Below are positions 32,629 to 39,831 of a stretch of DNA of 44,174 nucleotides, piece by piece. Every line of letters starts with the position of its first letter. Position 1 is the stretch's first letter. Source of the stretch: a virus. The DNA lies in the IMG/VR virus record IMGVR_UViG_3300020141_000432, positions 1 to 44,174 of that record; one strand, given 5' to 3'. Below the pieces are notes generated by a model. It was not told the origin of the DNA. It saw only the letters and a program-made list of their open reading frames with translations, and did no database searches. The position numbers and the translations under genes are program-made.

Positions 32629-33606
32629 ATGAAAAAACTAATAACTATGGCTTTAATTGCCACAACACTAACAATCACTACTATGCCTTCACAGGCCGCT
32701 AGCAAGCCTAGCACACTAAAATCAACTACATCAGCACCTACACTTGCAATCCTTGACAACGCTTTGGATACTTCAATTCCAGCAATTAAAGCAAGAATTG
32801 TTGCTGAGGTCTGTATACTTGATTTTGCATCTTGCCCAAATAAGAAAACTTTTATGGAAGGCCCAGGATCTGCAGTTCTGCCAATGAGCATGCTGTCTAC
32901 ATCATCATTTAACCACGGGACACAAATGGTTTCTGCTGCAATTCTAAGCAATCCAGATTTGAATATTGTATTTGTAAGAATTGTTGGTAACACTAGAGAC
33001 GGAAGACAGCAGACTTATGGCCTAAATACATTAATAAATGCACTAAATTGGGTAAATAATAACAGATTAAAGTACAATATTGTAGCAGTTGCTACTTCAC
33101 AGGCTGCAAGTGCTCCAGTTATTAACAAGAGTGCATCATCTGCATACTGTTCACCAACACCACTTGATGCAGTAATTGCTAATTTAAGCACTTCGGGAAT
33201 CCCTACATTCTTCCCTACTGGTAACAGCGCTGGTAATGTTAAGATGTCTGGAAAGATTGAATGGCCAGCTTGTATTAGTCAATCAATTGCAGTCGGAGGA
33301 GTTGAAACACTTAACCTAGATAAGCCACAACTTTCTTTAGTAAGTAACTATGACAAGAATCTTGTAGATCTGTGGGGAGAAATTCATCAGCCAACCATTA
33401 GCCCTGGCAATGTATCTGGATACTCTTATGGCACATCAGTTTCAGTACAAGTAATTGCTGCTAAATATGTTTACCTAAAAACATTAAAGCCAACATTTAC
33501 CTCAGAACAATTGATTTCATTAATGAAATCATCTTCTACCCCAGTAGAGAATTCTGCGGGACAAAGCGTCTATCTGTTTAATCTTTTAAAGGCAATTAAT
33601 GGATAG
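32629..33606 (+). CDS. Secreted subtilisin-like serine protease (S8)
   Basis: 325 residues. Signal peptide about 1-24 (ITMALIATTLTITTMPSQA). The catalytic triad is complete: D43 in LAILDNALD, H96 in FNHGTQMVSAA, S270 in YSYGTSVSV, with oxyanion N199 in FPTGNSAGN. No pro-domain is obvious, so the enzyme may be made mature. It would act outside the cell, on host surface proteins or phage tail/surface proteins. Two further secreted proteins (26737, 34345) are nearby. Confidence 0.9.
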   Translation: MKKLITMALIATTLTITTMPSQAASKPSTLKSTTSAPTLAILDNALDTSIPAIKARIVAEVCILDFASCPNKKTFMEGPGSAVLPMSMLSTSSFNHGTQMVSAAILSNPDLNIVFVRIVGNTRDGRQQTYGLNTLINALNWVNNNRLKYNIVAVATSQAASAPVINKSASSAYCSPTPLDAVIANLSTSGIPTFFPTGNSAGNVKMSGKIEWPACISQSIAVGGVETLNLDKPQLSLVSNYDKNLVDLWGEIHQPTISPGNVSGYSYGTSVSVQVIAAKYVYLKTLKPTFTSEQLISLMKSSSTPVENSAGQSVYLFNLLKAING

Positions 33607-33808
33607 CAAGATCACCGTACTAGAAGGAATTATAAAAGACATTGGTGAGGAGTTGTACCAGAAATGGTACAACGCCCTTGCTATTGAAGATAGAACAGAA
33701 GAAGCTTCAAAAGCAATGTCTGTTAATGCAGGAGAAACCGCTATTTGGGTAATCCAAAAATTTATGGATAAGTTTAATAAAGCAGCGGATGAATTAAAGG
33801 GAGAGTAA
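33599..33808 (+). CDS. Unknown small helical protein (69 aa)
   Basis: Overlaps the subtilase end by 8 nt. Helical, mildly acidic (GIIKDIGEELYQKWYNAL), no cysteines or membrane segment. It precedes thioredoxin by 1 nt. Not recognised. Confidence 0.65.
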   Translation: MDSKITVLEGIIKDIGEELYQKWYNALAIEDRTEEASKAMSVNAGETAIWVIQKFMDKFNKAADELKGE

Positions 33809-33809
33809 G

Positions 33810-34112
33810 TTGATAGTTACAGATGAAAGTTTTGATAATGTTCTTGAGTCTCACAACTTAGTTCTTATCGACTTTTGGGCCCCATGGTGCGGACCATGCG
33901 TTAAAGTGTCTCCGATACTAGATGAAATATCTGAGGAGCACGGATTATGGGTCGGCAAGTTAAATGTTGATGAGAATCCTATCAAATCAGCAGAATACTC
34001 TGTAACCTCTATCCCTTATATGGTATTATTTAAGTCTGGGAAGCCAGTAAAGAAAATTACTGGAGCAAAGCCTAAGCATATTATGCTACAGGAGCTTTCG
34101 GAATGGATCTAG
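33810..34112 (+). CDS. Thioredoxin
   Basis: 100 residues, standard thioredoxin length. Active site WCGPC at 26-30, followed by the cis-proline segment TSIPYMVLF near 69-76. Start TTG 33810 with AGGGAGAG upstream. It could reduce ribonucleotide reductase or phage enzymes, or serve as a polymerase processivity factor as in T7, but no T7-type polymerase is present. Confidence 0.94.
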   Translation: MIVTDESFDNVLESHNLVLIDFWAPWCGPCVKVSPILDEISEEHGLWVGKLNVDENPIKSAEYSVTSIPYMVLFKSGKPVKKITGAKPKHIMLQELSEWI

Positions 34113-34297
34113 AAAATATAGATGCAAACCATTTAGAGTTTGAAATATGGCTTAAAAATGGTTACGACAGAGGATGGGTGTCAGATGTATTTTGCGATAC
34201 ACACGATGGTCCGCCTTTGACAGATGAAGAAATGCAAGAATGGGAAGAAGGAGGAGACCCCTGCTCTTTCCATGTAAAAGTAAATGCACTACACTAA
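34103..34297 (+). CDS. Unknown acidic protein (64 aa)
   Basis: Starts in the thioredoxin tail. Acidic and Trp-rich (FEIWLKNGYDRGWVSDVFCD...) with two cysteines far apart and a CDTH segment. Actinobacteriophage genomes often have small acidic proteins of this look; role unknown. Confidence 0.65.
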   Translation: MDLENIDANHLEFEIWLKNGYDRGWVSDVFCDTHDGPPLTDEEMQEWEEGGDPCSFHVKVNALH

Positions 34298-34344
34298 CTT
34301 TCTGCTTTCATTAAGAAGTAGAAGAAATAAGGAGAATAAATTAA

Positions 34345-35466
34345 ATGAACTCATTTAAAAAAATATCAATCGCTACTGCTGCAGCTCTAGCGATTATGAG
34401 CGTCTCTGTATCACCAGCAACGGCAGCACCATTGGCCGTTACGGTAGCAACAGTAACTAACGCAACCACATCTGCAGCACCAGCAACAGTAGCAGTTCCA
34501 GCAAACAACGTAATTGCTTCTGGAAACACTATTGCTCTAGCAGCAACAGCAGATACAGGAACAATTGTTTCTTTTACTGCCTCATCAACCGTTAAGTTGG
34601 TATCAGCACTAAATACAACAGATGCACCAAAGACAGTTGCTTCAGGAGTTTCAACTCTTTCAGTAACTTCAGCAGGCGTAGCCGTTACAGTTTATGCATA
34701 CACAACTACAACAGCAGTTGGAACAGTTACCATTCAAAATGGTGCGTATTCAACTATTGTTTACATTAAGGGAACAGCAGGAGCAGCGTCAAACGTTGCA
34801 GTTGCAGTCCCTGCAGCAACAGCAGTTGGAACAATTCCAACAATCACAGTTTCAGCAACAGATGTTTTTGGAAACGTAATCGCAACAGGTGAAACAATTA
34901 CTGCTACAGTAATCGGTTCAACATTTGCTGACGGTTCATCTACAAAGACTCTAGTTACTACAACAACAGCAGAAGGTGCAGCAGATACAACTCTAGTAGT
35001 TGGATCAAAGACTGCAGCCCTTGCTACAGCAGTAGCAGGAACAATTCAGGTTGTCGTCACTGGTGTTGCATCAGCAGCAACAGTTACTGGCCTTACAGCA
35101 CCTACCAAGGCTGCAACAGCATCGTTTGTTGTTTCAGACCTTAATGGAACAATTGCTAAGTTGACAGCAGACCTTGCAGCAGAAAAGGCTGGTCGTGCAC
35201 TTGATGCACAGGCAGCAGCAACTGCAAAGTCAGCAGCAGCACTTGCTGCAGCGGCAGATCTTGCTTCTAAGGATGCAGAGATTGTTAAGTTAAAGGCAGA
35301 GGCAGTTACTACAAAGGTAGCAACTGATGCAGCCCGTGTTGCAGCAGATGCAGCAGCAAAGGCTTCAGCAGATCTTGCAAAGGCAACCTACAAGGCAGAA
35401 TATAATGCACTTGCAGCTAAGTGGAACAAGAAGTTCCCTAAGCTAAAAGTTGCACTAAAGAAGTAA
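34345..35466 (+). CDS. Secreted Ig-like surface protein with coiled-coil end
   Basis: 373 residues. Signal peptide about 1-28 (ATAAALAIMSVSVSPATAA). The mature part is Ala/Thr/Val-rich, with beta-sandwich, bacterial-Ig-like repeats (for example VGTIPTITVSATDVFGNVIA). About 270-350 is an Ala/Lys coiled coil, and the basic end is WNKKFPKLKVALKK. The composition resembles abundant surface proteins of Actinobacteria, and unlike its neighbours it uses many C-ending and G-ending codons. It has AAGGAG and its own terminator, indicating high expression. It may coat the infected cell or be a secreted decoy. Confidence 0.8.
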   Translation: MNSFKKISIATAAALAIMSVSVSPATAAPLAVTVATVTNATTSAAPATVAVPANNVIASGNTIALAATADTGTIVSFTASSTVKLVSALNTTDAPKTVASGVSTLSVTSAGVAVTVYAYTTTTAVGTVTIQNGAYSTIVYIKGTAGAASNVAVAVPAATAVGTIPTITVSATDVFGNVIATGETITATVIGSTFADGSSTKTLVTTTTAEGAADTTLVVGSKTAALATAVAGTIQVVVTGVASAATVTGLTAPTKAATASFVVSDLNGTIAKLTADLAAEKAGRALDAQAAATAKSAAALAAAADLASKDAEIVKLKAEAVTTKVATDAARVAADAAAKASADLAKATYKAEYNALAAKWNKKFPKLKVALKK

Positions 35467-35476
35467 ATCTTCTATT

Positions 35477-35508
35477 AAAGGGGCAGGACTTTAGGGTCTT
35501 GCCCCTTT
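35477..35508 (+). terminator. Strong hairpin terminator after the surface-protein gene
   Basis: AAAGGGGCA (35477-35485) pairs with TGCCCCTTT (35500-35508), 9 bp, with further GAC/GTC pairing inside. No long T run follows, as is common in Actinobacteria. It separates two transcription units. Confidence 0.85.
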
Positions 35509-35518
35509 ACCATATAAA

Positions 35519-35527
35519 TGATAGAAT
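35519..35527 (+). promoter_or_regulatory. Extended -10 promoter, leaderless luciferase-like gene
   Basis: TGATAGAAT (TAGAAT 35522-35527), ending 6 nt before ATG 35534, directly after the terminator. Confidence 0.72.
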
Positions 35528-35533
35528 GATTAT

Positions 35534-36274
35534 ATGAAGTTTCATTATATGTCTTTGCTGGAAGATAATTCAAGAGAAGGACTTATAAACATAGCAAATA
35601 CAGTGCATGATGTGGGATATGAATCTCTGCTGTTGGTCTATGATTCTTTTTTAGACAATGTTGTAGTAAATGTAGCAAATACAATTAACCCAGAACATAC
35701 ATTTAAATACATAATTGCAATAAGAACATACTCAGTATCCCCTGAGTATCTGGCCCAGGTGTATGAGACATTTGAAAAAATATCCCCAGGACGTGTAACA
35801 TTTAATATAATACCTGGCAATATCAAGCCCTACGAAACTAGCGTTAATGATGTTGTTTTTATTGAAGATAAAATTGACACAAAAGAAAAATTAAATGATT
35901 ATACTCTGGAGTGGCTTAAAAAATATAAAAAATTATCAGTAAGGAAAAAGCTACCACCCCTTATGCTATCTGGTCAAACTATTGATTTCCAAAAATATTG
36001 TATAGAAAATGGGATTATTAATATAATTAAAGTAAATGATTTTTTAAATCAGTACGGTAGCAATTTATTAAGTAATAAGAATCAAATTGTTTCTACTCCA
36101 ATATATGGGGATAGTGATTCTGTCAAAAGCTTAATGTTAGACTTAGAGTCAAAAGGTGTATCAGATGTCCTGGTATATTATACACAAGACAACAAAAATG
36201 CATCTGAGATCCATAATATTATTAAATACTTATTCCCTGAATCTTTACACAGACCAAAAGAAATGATAGAATAG
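35534..36274 (+). CDS. Luciferase-like flavin monooxygenase family protein
   Basis: 246 residues. The block FKYIIAIRTYSVSPEYLAQVYETFEKISPGRVTFNIIPGN (residues about 55-96) matches the conserved core of the bacterial-luciferase-like family: an R-x-x-x-x-SP, then Q, then S-x-GR, then N-x-x-x-G. These TIM-barrel enzymes oxidise a substrate with reduced FMN and O2. It is short (family about 300-350 residues), so it may be a divergent or reduced member. It begins the oxidative-enzyme region. Confidence 0.8.
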   Translation: MKFHYMSLLEDNSREGLINIANTVHDVGYESLLLVYDSFLDNVVVNVANTINPEHTFKYIIAIRTYSVSPEYLAQVYETFEKISPGRVTFNIIPGNIKPYETSVNDVVFIEDKIDTKEKLNDYTLEWLKKYKKLSVRKKLPPLMLSGQTIDFQKYCIENGIINIIKVNDFLNQYGSNLLSNKNQIVSTPIYGDSDSVKSLMLDLESKGVSDVLVYYTQDNKNASEIHNIIKYLFPESLHRPKEMIE

Positions 36275-36278
36275 GGTT

Positions 36279-36428
36279 ATGGATAGCATTGAAAAATATT
36301 TAGATGGTAGTCATAGAAAAAAAATTGCAGATGAAATAAGATATTTAGAGTTGCCTCCAGAGTGGAGACCACACGAAGTAATTAAATATATAGTTAGGAT
36401 AATAGAAAAAAATAATGGAATCAACTAA
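36279..36428 (+). CDS. Small helical protein (49 aa)
   Basis: MDSIEKYLDGSHRKKIADEI is followed by an LPPEWRPHEVI segment and a basic helix. Starts 4 nt after the luciferase-like gene and overlaps the DUF2061 copy. Not recognised. Confidence 0.65.
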   Translation: MDSIEKYLDGSHRKKIADEIRYLELPPEWRPHEVIKYIVRIIEKNNGIN

Positions 36429-36615
36429 AAGAACACTATTAAAAACAGCTAGCTGGGAAACCTTTCACCTTATTGGAGTGGCTGGAGTAATATATTTATT
36501 TACTGGTGAGTGGGAGTACGCAAGCCTTGGAGCGCTACTTTATATAGGCTGGGAAGCCCTAGGATACTTTTTACATGAAAGAGTATGGGTAAAGTTTGGT
36601 AAGGGAATTGAATAA
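36415..36615 (+). CDS. DUF2061-like membrane protein, copy 2
   Basis: 66 residues: KRTLLKTASWETFHLIG, two hydrophobic segments, and YFLHERVWVKFG, the same plan as the protein at 12567 (LKAITWR ... YYFHERGW). The copies are diverged, so this is an old duplication or separate acquisition. Confidence 0.8.
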   Translation: MESTKRTLLKTASWETFHLIGVAGVIYLFTGEWEYASLGALLYIGWEALGYFLHERVWVKFGKGIE

Positions 36616-36755
36616 TGGGAAAACATCTAGATAAAATGCAAAGAGCTTTAGCTCAAAGACAAGCAGCAACTTATGCTAGCGGCCAGAAGAAGCCTGGGTC
36701 AATGAATATTAAAAAGACAGGCTACAGAGGCCAGAAAGCAAAGGGATCTAAGTAG
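36615..36755 (+). CDS. Small basic protein (46 aa)
   Basis: TAATG overlap with the DUF2061 gene. About 13 Lys/Arg among 46 residues, rich in Gln/Gly (RGQKAKGSK end). It looks like an RNA- or DNA-binding, ribosomal-protein-like tail. Ends in a TAGTG overlap with the next gene. Confidence 0.65.
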   Translation: MGKHLDKMQRALAQRQAATYASGQKKPGSMNIKKTGYRGQKAKGSK

Positions 36756-36877
36756 TGTTTGGTGAATTATGTGAGTGGGGCGGATGCAGTAATAAGTCTA
36801 CTAGGATAGCTTCCAAGCCAGAGGGTGGAATAATAGATATTTGCGATGTATGCTGGCACAAGAACTACAGATCCTAA
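36755..36877 (+). CDS. Small zinc-ribbon protein (40 aa)
   Basis: GTG start in a TAGTG overlap. C6 and C11 (CEWGGC) pair with C30 and C33 (CDVC) followed by H35, a four-ligand zinc knuckle. Function unknown. Confidence 0.65.
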   Translation: MFGELCEWGGCSNKSTRIASKPEGGIIDICDVCWHKNYRS

Positions 36878-36886
36878 TCAACTAAA

Positions 36887-36895
36887 TGCTATAAT
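36887..36895 (+). promoter_or_regulatory. Extended -10 promoter before the micro-gene operon
   Basis: TGCTATAAT (TATAAT 36890-36895) within CTAAATGCTATAAT, identical over 14 nt to the hsp20 promoter. TAATCAACTA (36875-36884) is just upstream. Confidence 0.78.
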
Positions 36896-36902
36896 AGTCT
36901 TA

Positions 36903-36926
36903 TAAGCGGAATACTAGTCCCGCTTA
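36903..36926 (+). promoter_or_regulatory. 5'-UTR hairpin of the micro-gene operon
   Basis: TAAGCGG pairs with CCGCTTA around loop AATACTAGTC (one C unpaired). It starts at the predicted transcript 5' end and is followed by RBS TAGGAG at 36940, as in the hsp20 and endolysin leaders. Confidence 0.6.
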
Positions 36927-36952
36927 AATAAATAACCTATAGGAGCAATAAC

Positions 36953-37105
36953 ATGTCAGACGGAAAAGATTTAAACGGATTTACATCACCAAAGGTAAAT
37001 GATTCAACAGTTTGGGGAAACAACGAGCAGTATGCAGCTGATCCAAAGTCAGCATTCCCATCAACAGATGTTTCAAACCAAGCGCAGGCTCAAGGCCCTA
37101 AGTAA
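36953..37105 (+). CDS. Small hydrophilic protein (50 aa)
   Basis: MSDGKDLNGFTSPKVNDSTV..., polar, low in charge clusters, ending AQAQGPK, with no cysteine. It has a strong promoter, leader hairpin and RBS (AGGAGC 8 nt before the ATG), so it is probably abundant; a minor virion or scaffold-like component is possible. Confidence 0.7.
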   Translation: MSDGKDLNGFTSPKVNDSTVWGNNEQYAADPKSAFPSTDVSNQAQAQGPK

Positions 37106-37106
37106 T

Positions 37107-37199
37107 ATGTGCGTAGAGTGTGGATGCCAAACTGTTGGCAGCGAAACTGGAATTAAAGAAGTTAATATCCAGGACGTTTCAGATCAGGGTAATAGATAA
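37107..37199 (+). CDS. Micropeptide with HypB-like CxxCGC N terminus (30 aa)
   Basis: Begins MCVECGCQTVGS. C2, C5 and C7 reproduce the N-terminal CxxCGC nickel-binding motif of E. coli-type HypB, here with no GTPase attached. The rest is short and acidic (KEVNIQDVSDQ). It starts 1 nt after the previous stop and overlaps the next gene (TAATG). Metal binding is an inference from the motif. Confidence 0.65.
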   Translation: MCVECGCQTVGSETGIKEVNIQDVSDQGNR

Positions 37200-37306
37200 T
37201 GTGTAAAGATTGTTCATGCGGTGCAGATCAAGAAATTCAAAATGAATCTTCTGAATCACCAGCTAATAATAATGTTGTAACTATCTCACAAATTAAGGGA
37301 GCATAG
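37199..37306 (+). CDS. Second CxxCxC micropeptide (35 aa)
   Basis: Begins MCKDCSCGADQ, the same spacing of C2, C5 and C7 as its upstream neighbour, then a Glu/Ser/Asn-rich tail ending TISQIKGA. TAATG and TAGTG overlaps on both sides. Tandem occurrence of this rare N-terminal motif supports both peptides being expressed. Confidence 0.65.
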   Translation: MCKDCSCGADQEIQNESSESPANNNVVTISQIKGA

Positions 37307-37488
37307 TGTCAGAAAATGTTGTAAACTCTGGAGAGGCAACTAAAAAGAATCCTTCTCAGGGTAAATTTAAATCTGGCATACAGGCTAAAAGACCACCAAT
37401 GAGGGTTGATGTTAATAAGCATGGCATAAGAAGAGAGACCCCAACGGGTCCATCTGCGCCTAGAAAAACTGGAAGAAAAAAAGTTTAA
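37306..37488 (+). CDS. Small basic disordered protein (60 aa)
   Basis: GTG start in a TAGTG overlap. Rich in Lys, Arg, Pro, Gly (QAKRPPMRVDVNKHG ... PRKTGRKKV). Likely disordered and nucleic-acid binding. Not recognised. Confidence 0.65.
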   Translation: MSENVVNSGEATKKNPSQGKFKSGIQAKRPPMRVDVNKHGIRRETPTGPSAPRKTGRKKV

Positions 37489-37497
37489 TTACTTAAA

Positions 37498-37593
37498 ATG
37501 TGCCAGTCAAGAACAAGCTCAAGTGATTTAGCTATAGATATATCTAAAACAATTGATGATAGCGTTGATGCAGTAGAAGCCCTACCTTTTTAA
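37498..37593 (+). CDS. Micropeptide (31 aa)
   Basis: MCQSRTSSSDLAIDISKTID... ends in DAVEALPF. Single N-terminal cysteine after Met, then a helical acidic part. No RBS is obvious (ACTTAAA), so translation is less certain. It lies 16 nt before the SDR gene. Confidence 0.45.
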   Translation: MCQSRTSSSDLAIDISKTIDDSVDAVEALPF

Positions 37594-37609
37594 ATATTAA
37601 GGACATAAG

Positions 37610-38314
37610 ATGTATGTTGTAACAGGATCGGCTTCTGGAATTGGCAAAGCTATATACAATTCCTTAAGTATGTCAGATAAAGCATTAGGCATAGACATTC
37701 TGCCATCTGACATTGTTTGCGACTTATCTATTAATGATAATGTAGAAGATTTAGTAAAACAGTTATCTATATTAGGCACGCAGATAGATGGAGTAGTAAC
37801 CAGCGCTGGAGTAATTGGTGGCAAAGATACAATACCACTTAATTATTTTGGATCAGTTAGGCTTGTAGAGTCATTATATAAGCAGTATGGTAATGTTAAT
37901 GCAATACTGATAGGCTCTATTATATATACACATGCTAAAACAAATAATGATCTTATATCTTTGCTGTTGGACGATAAAGAAGAAGAAGCAATATCTTATT
38001 CAAAAGAAAATCGTCTTACTGACACAGAGGTATATGCATCTTGCAAATTAGCACTTAATTTTTGGTCAAGAAGATTTATTAAAAATAATAGCAATGCAAG
38101 AATAAATGTAGTTCACCCATCTCTCACCACTACTGGTATGACAGAAAACTATATAGATAAAGAAATTATAAAGATTATTTTTTCTGAAAACATAAATAAA
38201 GCATACCTAGGAGGTCCAGAAGAAGTGTCAGATTTAGTATGCTATTTAATCAAGAATTCAAAATCTGTCAATGGGCAGTCTATATTTATAGATAATGGTG
38301 TGTATGAAAATTAG
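37610..38314 (+). CDS. Short-chain dehydrogenase/reductase (SDR)
   Basis: 234 residues, classical SDR. Cofactor motif TGSASGIG (5-12), DGVVTSAGVIGG at the NAG position, catalytic Ser in LIGSIIY near 105 and Y142-x3-K146 (YASCK). The absence of an obvious Arg in the cofactor loop and D34 in LGIDIL favour NAD(H). RBS AAGGACAT. It precedes the P450 by one gene, so the two may act on the same alcohol/ketone. Substrate unknown. Confidence 0.92.
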   Translation: MYVVTGSASGIGKAIYNSLSMSDKALGIDILPSDIVCDLSINDNVEDLVKQLSILGTQIDGVVTSAGVIGGKDTIPLNYFGSVRLVESLYKQYGNVNAILIGSIIYTHAKTNNDLISLLLDDKEEEAISYSKENRLTDTEVYASCKLALNFWSRRFIKNNSNARINVVHPSLTTTGMTENYIDKEIIKIIFSENINKAYLGGPEEVSDLVCYLIKNSKSVNGQSIFIDNGVYEN

Positions 38315-38519
38315 AAATCTAAAGGATGGTTCTTCTGCTGAATCTTTTGATACTCCAGTTGATTTAATTATTCACACTAAATCTCCAGGCAAATGGAAAA
38401 TAATTGACATGGAAACTGGGGAGGAGTATATGGGAAGTGCTACCCCTCATCCAATATACTCATCTATTTTAAGAAGTAAGGTTGTATCTGGTAGAATAGG
38501 ATCATGGTTAAAAATATGA
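38304..38519 (+). CDS. Unknown protein (71 aa)
   Basis: MKIRNLKDGSSAESFDTPVD..., beta-rich, with KWKIIDMETGEEYMGS. Overlaps the SDR end and the P450 start, so it is coupled to both. It could be a small partner of the oxidative enzymes, but no ferredoxin cysteines are present. Confidence 0.65.
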   Translation: MKIRNLKDGSSAESFDTPVDLIIHTKSPGKWKIIDMETGEEYMGSATPHPIYSSILRSKVVSGRIGSWLKI

Positions 38520-39829
38520 AAACAATGACTGAAAGCTTAAAAGAGGTTGGGCCAGAGTATCTCGTTTCACTACAAAAAAAATACGGAGACCTTTTTTCTA
38601 CAGAGGTGCATACAACTAGAGCAGGCCAAGCTCCGATAAAAACATATGTTTTTGCTTTTGATGCTGAGTTTGTTAATGAAGTGTTTGTAAAAAAATACAA
38701 GAACTTTGTAAAATCTGGCGGATGGCATGTTATGAGGCAGGCTTTAGGTAATGGATTGATCACTACAGAAGAGCCAATACACCTACAACATAGAAGAATT
38801 ATTAACCCTAGCTTTCATGTAAATAAAATTAACTCATATTTAAATAAAGCCTTATCTATAATAGAAGAAGAGACTAACAAGTGGCTTGAGAAAGATGTTA
38901 TAGATATAAACGAAGAAATGATAGACCTATCTTATAAGATTTTAACAAACACATTGTTTAATGATGATATGCTGGAGAATGCTGAAGACTTAAAAGAAAT
39001 TTTCTTTACGATACTAGAAAAAGCTTCCCCATCTGTAGGATTTAAAGATGGTGATTTTGATTTAATATTGAGCAGATTAAATAAATTAATGGAGACTGTA
39101 ATTCAAAATAGAATGAATAATGAGTCTGAGGATGAAGACTTTATTGATTTACTAATACTTGCTGCACAAAAAGATGGAAATCTTTCTTATCAAGATATAA
39201 CTGATCATGTTATAACTATGTTATTAGCAGGTCATGAAACAACAGCAAGCACATTAGTTTGGGCTTTAGCAAACGTTGCAGAAGATGAAAAAAATTGGGG
39301 AGATCTAAATAAAGAGGCTGAGTCCCTTATAGGAATAAATAAACATAATATAGTTGCAAACATTAAAGATTCCAAGATATCAAATTTTGCAATAAATGAA
39401 TCTTTAAGACTTTATCCTCCAGTTTGGTATAGTCCTCGTAAAGCAATAGTTGACACAAAAATAGGAGATATCGAAATAAAAGCAGGTACAAATATTGTAT
39501 TAAGCTCATTTGTAACCCACAGAAGCGAAAAATATTTTCCAAATCCTGAAACTTTTGACATTATGAGATGGGATAATAACCTAGAGGAATCTTTACCTGA
39601 TGGAGCATTCTGGCCATTTAATATTGGGCCTCGTAAATGTATAGGTTATCAATTTGCTGTTATTCAGTCTCAATTAATTTTACTTGAAATTGCAAGAAAA
39701 ATGGATTTAACTTTAGTTGGAGATTTCCCAGAAGGATTGGCTATAGCAACCTACAGGCCAGACGGCAAGGTTATGATGAAGGTATCTAAAAAGGATATAC
39801 GAGACAGCACTGGAAATGGTATAATTTAA
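38516..39829 (+). CDS. Cytochrome P450 monooxygenase
   Basis: 437 residues. I-helix oxygen-activation motif AGHETT (238-243), K-helix ESLRLYPP near 300, and the heme loop FNIGPRKCIG with thiolate ligand C375 are intact, so it should bind heme and be active. No membrane anchor, as in soluble bacterial P450s. The substrate may be a lipid or terpenoid, but this is not visible in sequence. No ferredoxin or reductase partner is encoded in the window, so host electron donors would be needed. ATG 38516 (ATGA overlap) is chosen over 38504. P450 genes are rare in phages. Confidence 0.95.
   Translation: MKTMTESLKEVGPEYLVSLQKKYGDLFSTEVHTTRAGQAPIKTYVFAFDAEFVNEVFVKKYKNFVKSGGWHVMRQALGNGLITTEEPIHLQHRRIINPSFHVNKINSYLNKALSIIEEETNKWLEKDVIDINEEMIDLSYKILTNTLFNDDMLENAEDLKEIFFTILEKASPSVGFKDGDFDLILSRLNKLMETVIQNRMNNESEDEDFIDLLILAAQKDGNLSYQDITDHVITMLLAGHETTASTLVWALANVAEDEKNWGDLNKEAESLIGINKHNIVANIKDSKISNFAINESLRLYPPVWYSPRKAIVDTKIGDIEIKAGTNIVLSSFVTHRSEKYFPNPETFDIMRWDNNLEESLPDGAFWPFNIGPRKCIGYQFAVIQSQLILLEIARKMDLTLVGDFPEGLAIATYRPDGKVMMKVSKKDIRDSTGNGII
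39817..39825 (+). promoter_or_regulatory. Extended -10, leaderless oxygenase promoter
   Basis: TGGTATAAT (TATAAT 39820-39825) lies inside the P450 stop region and ends 6 nt before ATG 39832. Confidence 0.72.
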
Positions 39830-39831
39830 AT

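Noticed and set aside
37572-37585. GTAGAAGCCCTAC as a third copy of the 41960/42932 element
   Set aside because: Only about 12 nt match, inside a coding frame, and the flanking GTGAAG block and hairpin are missing.
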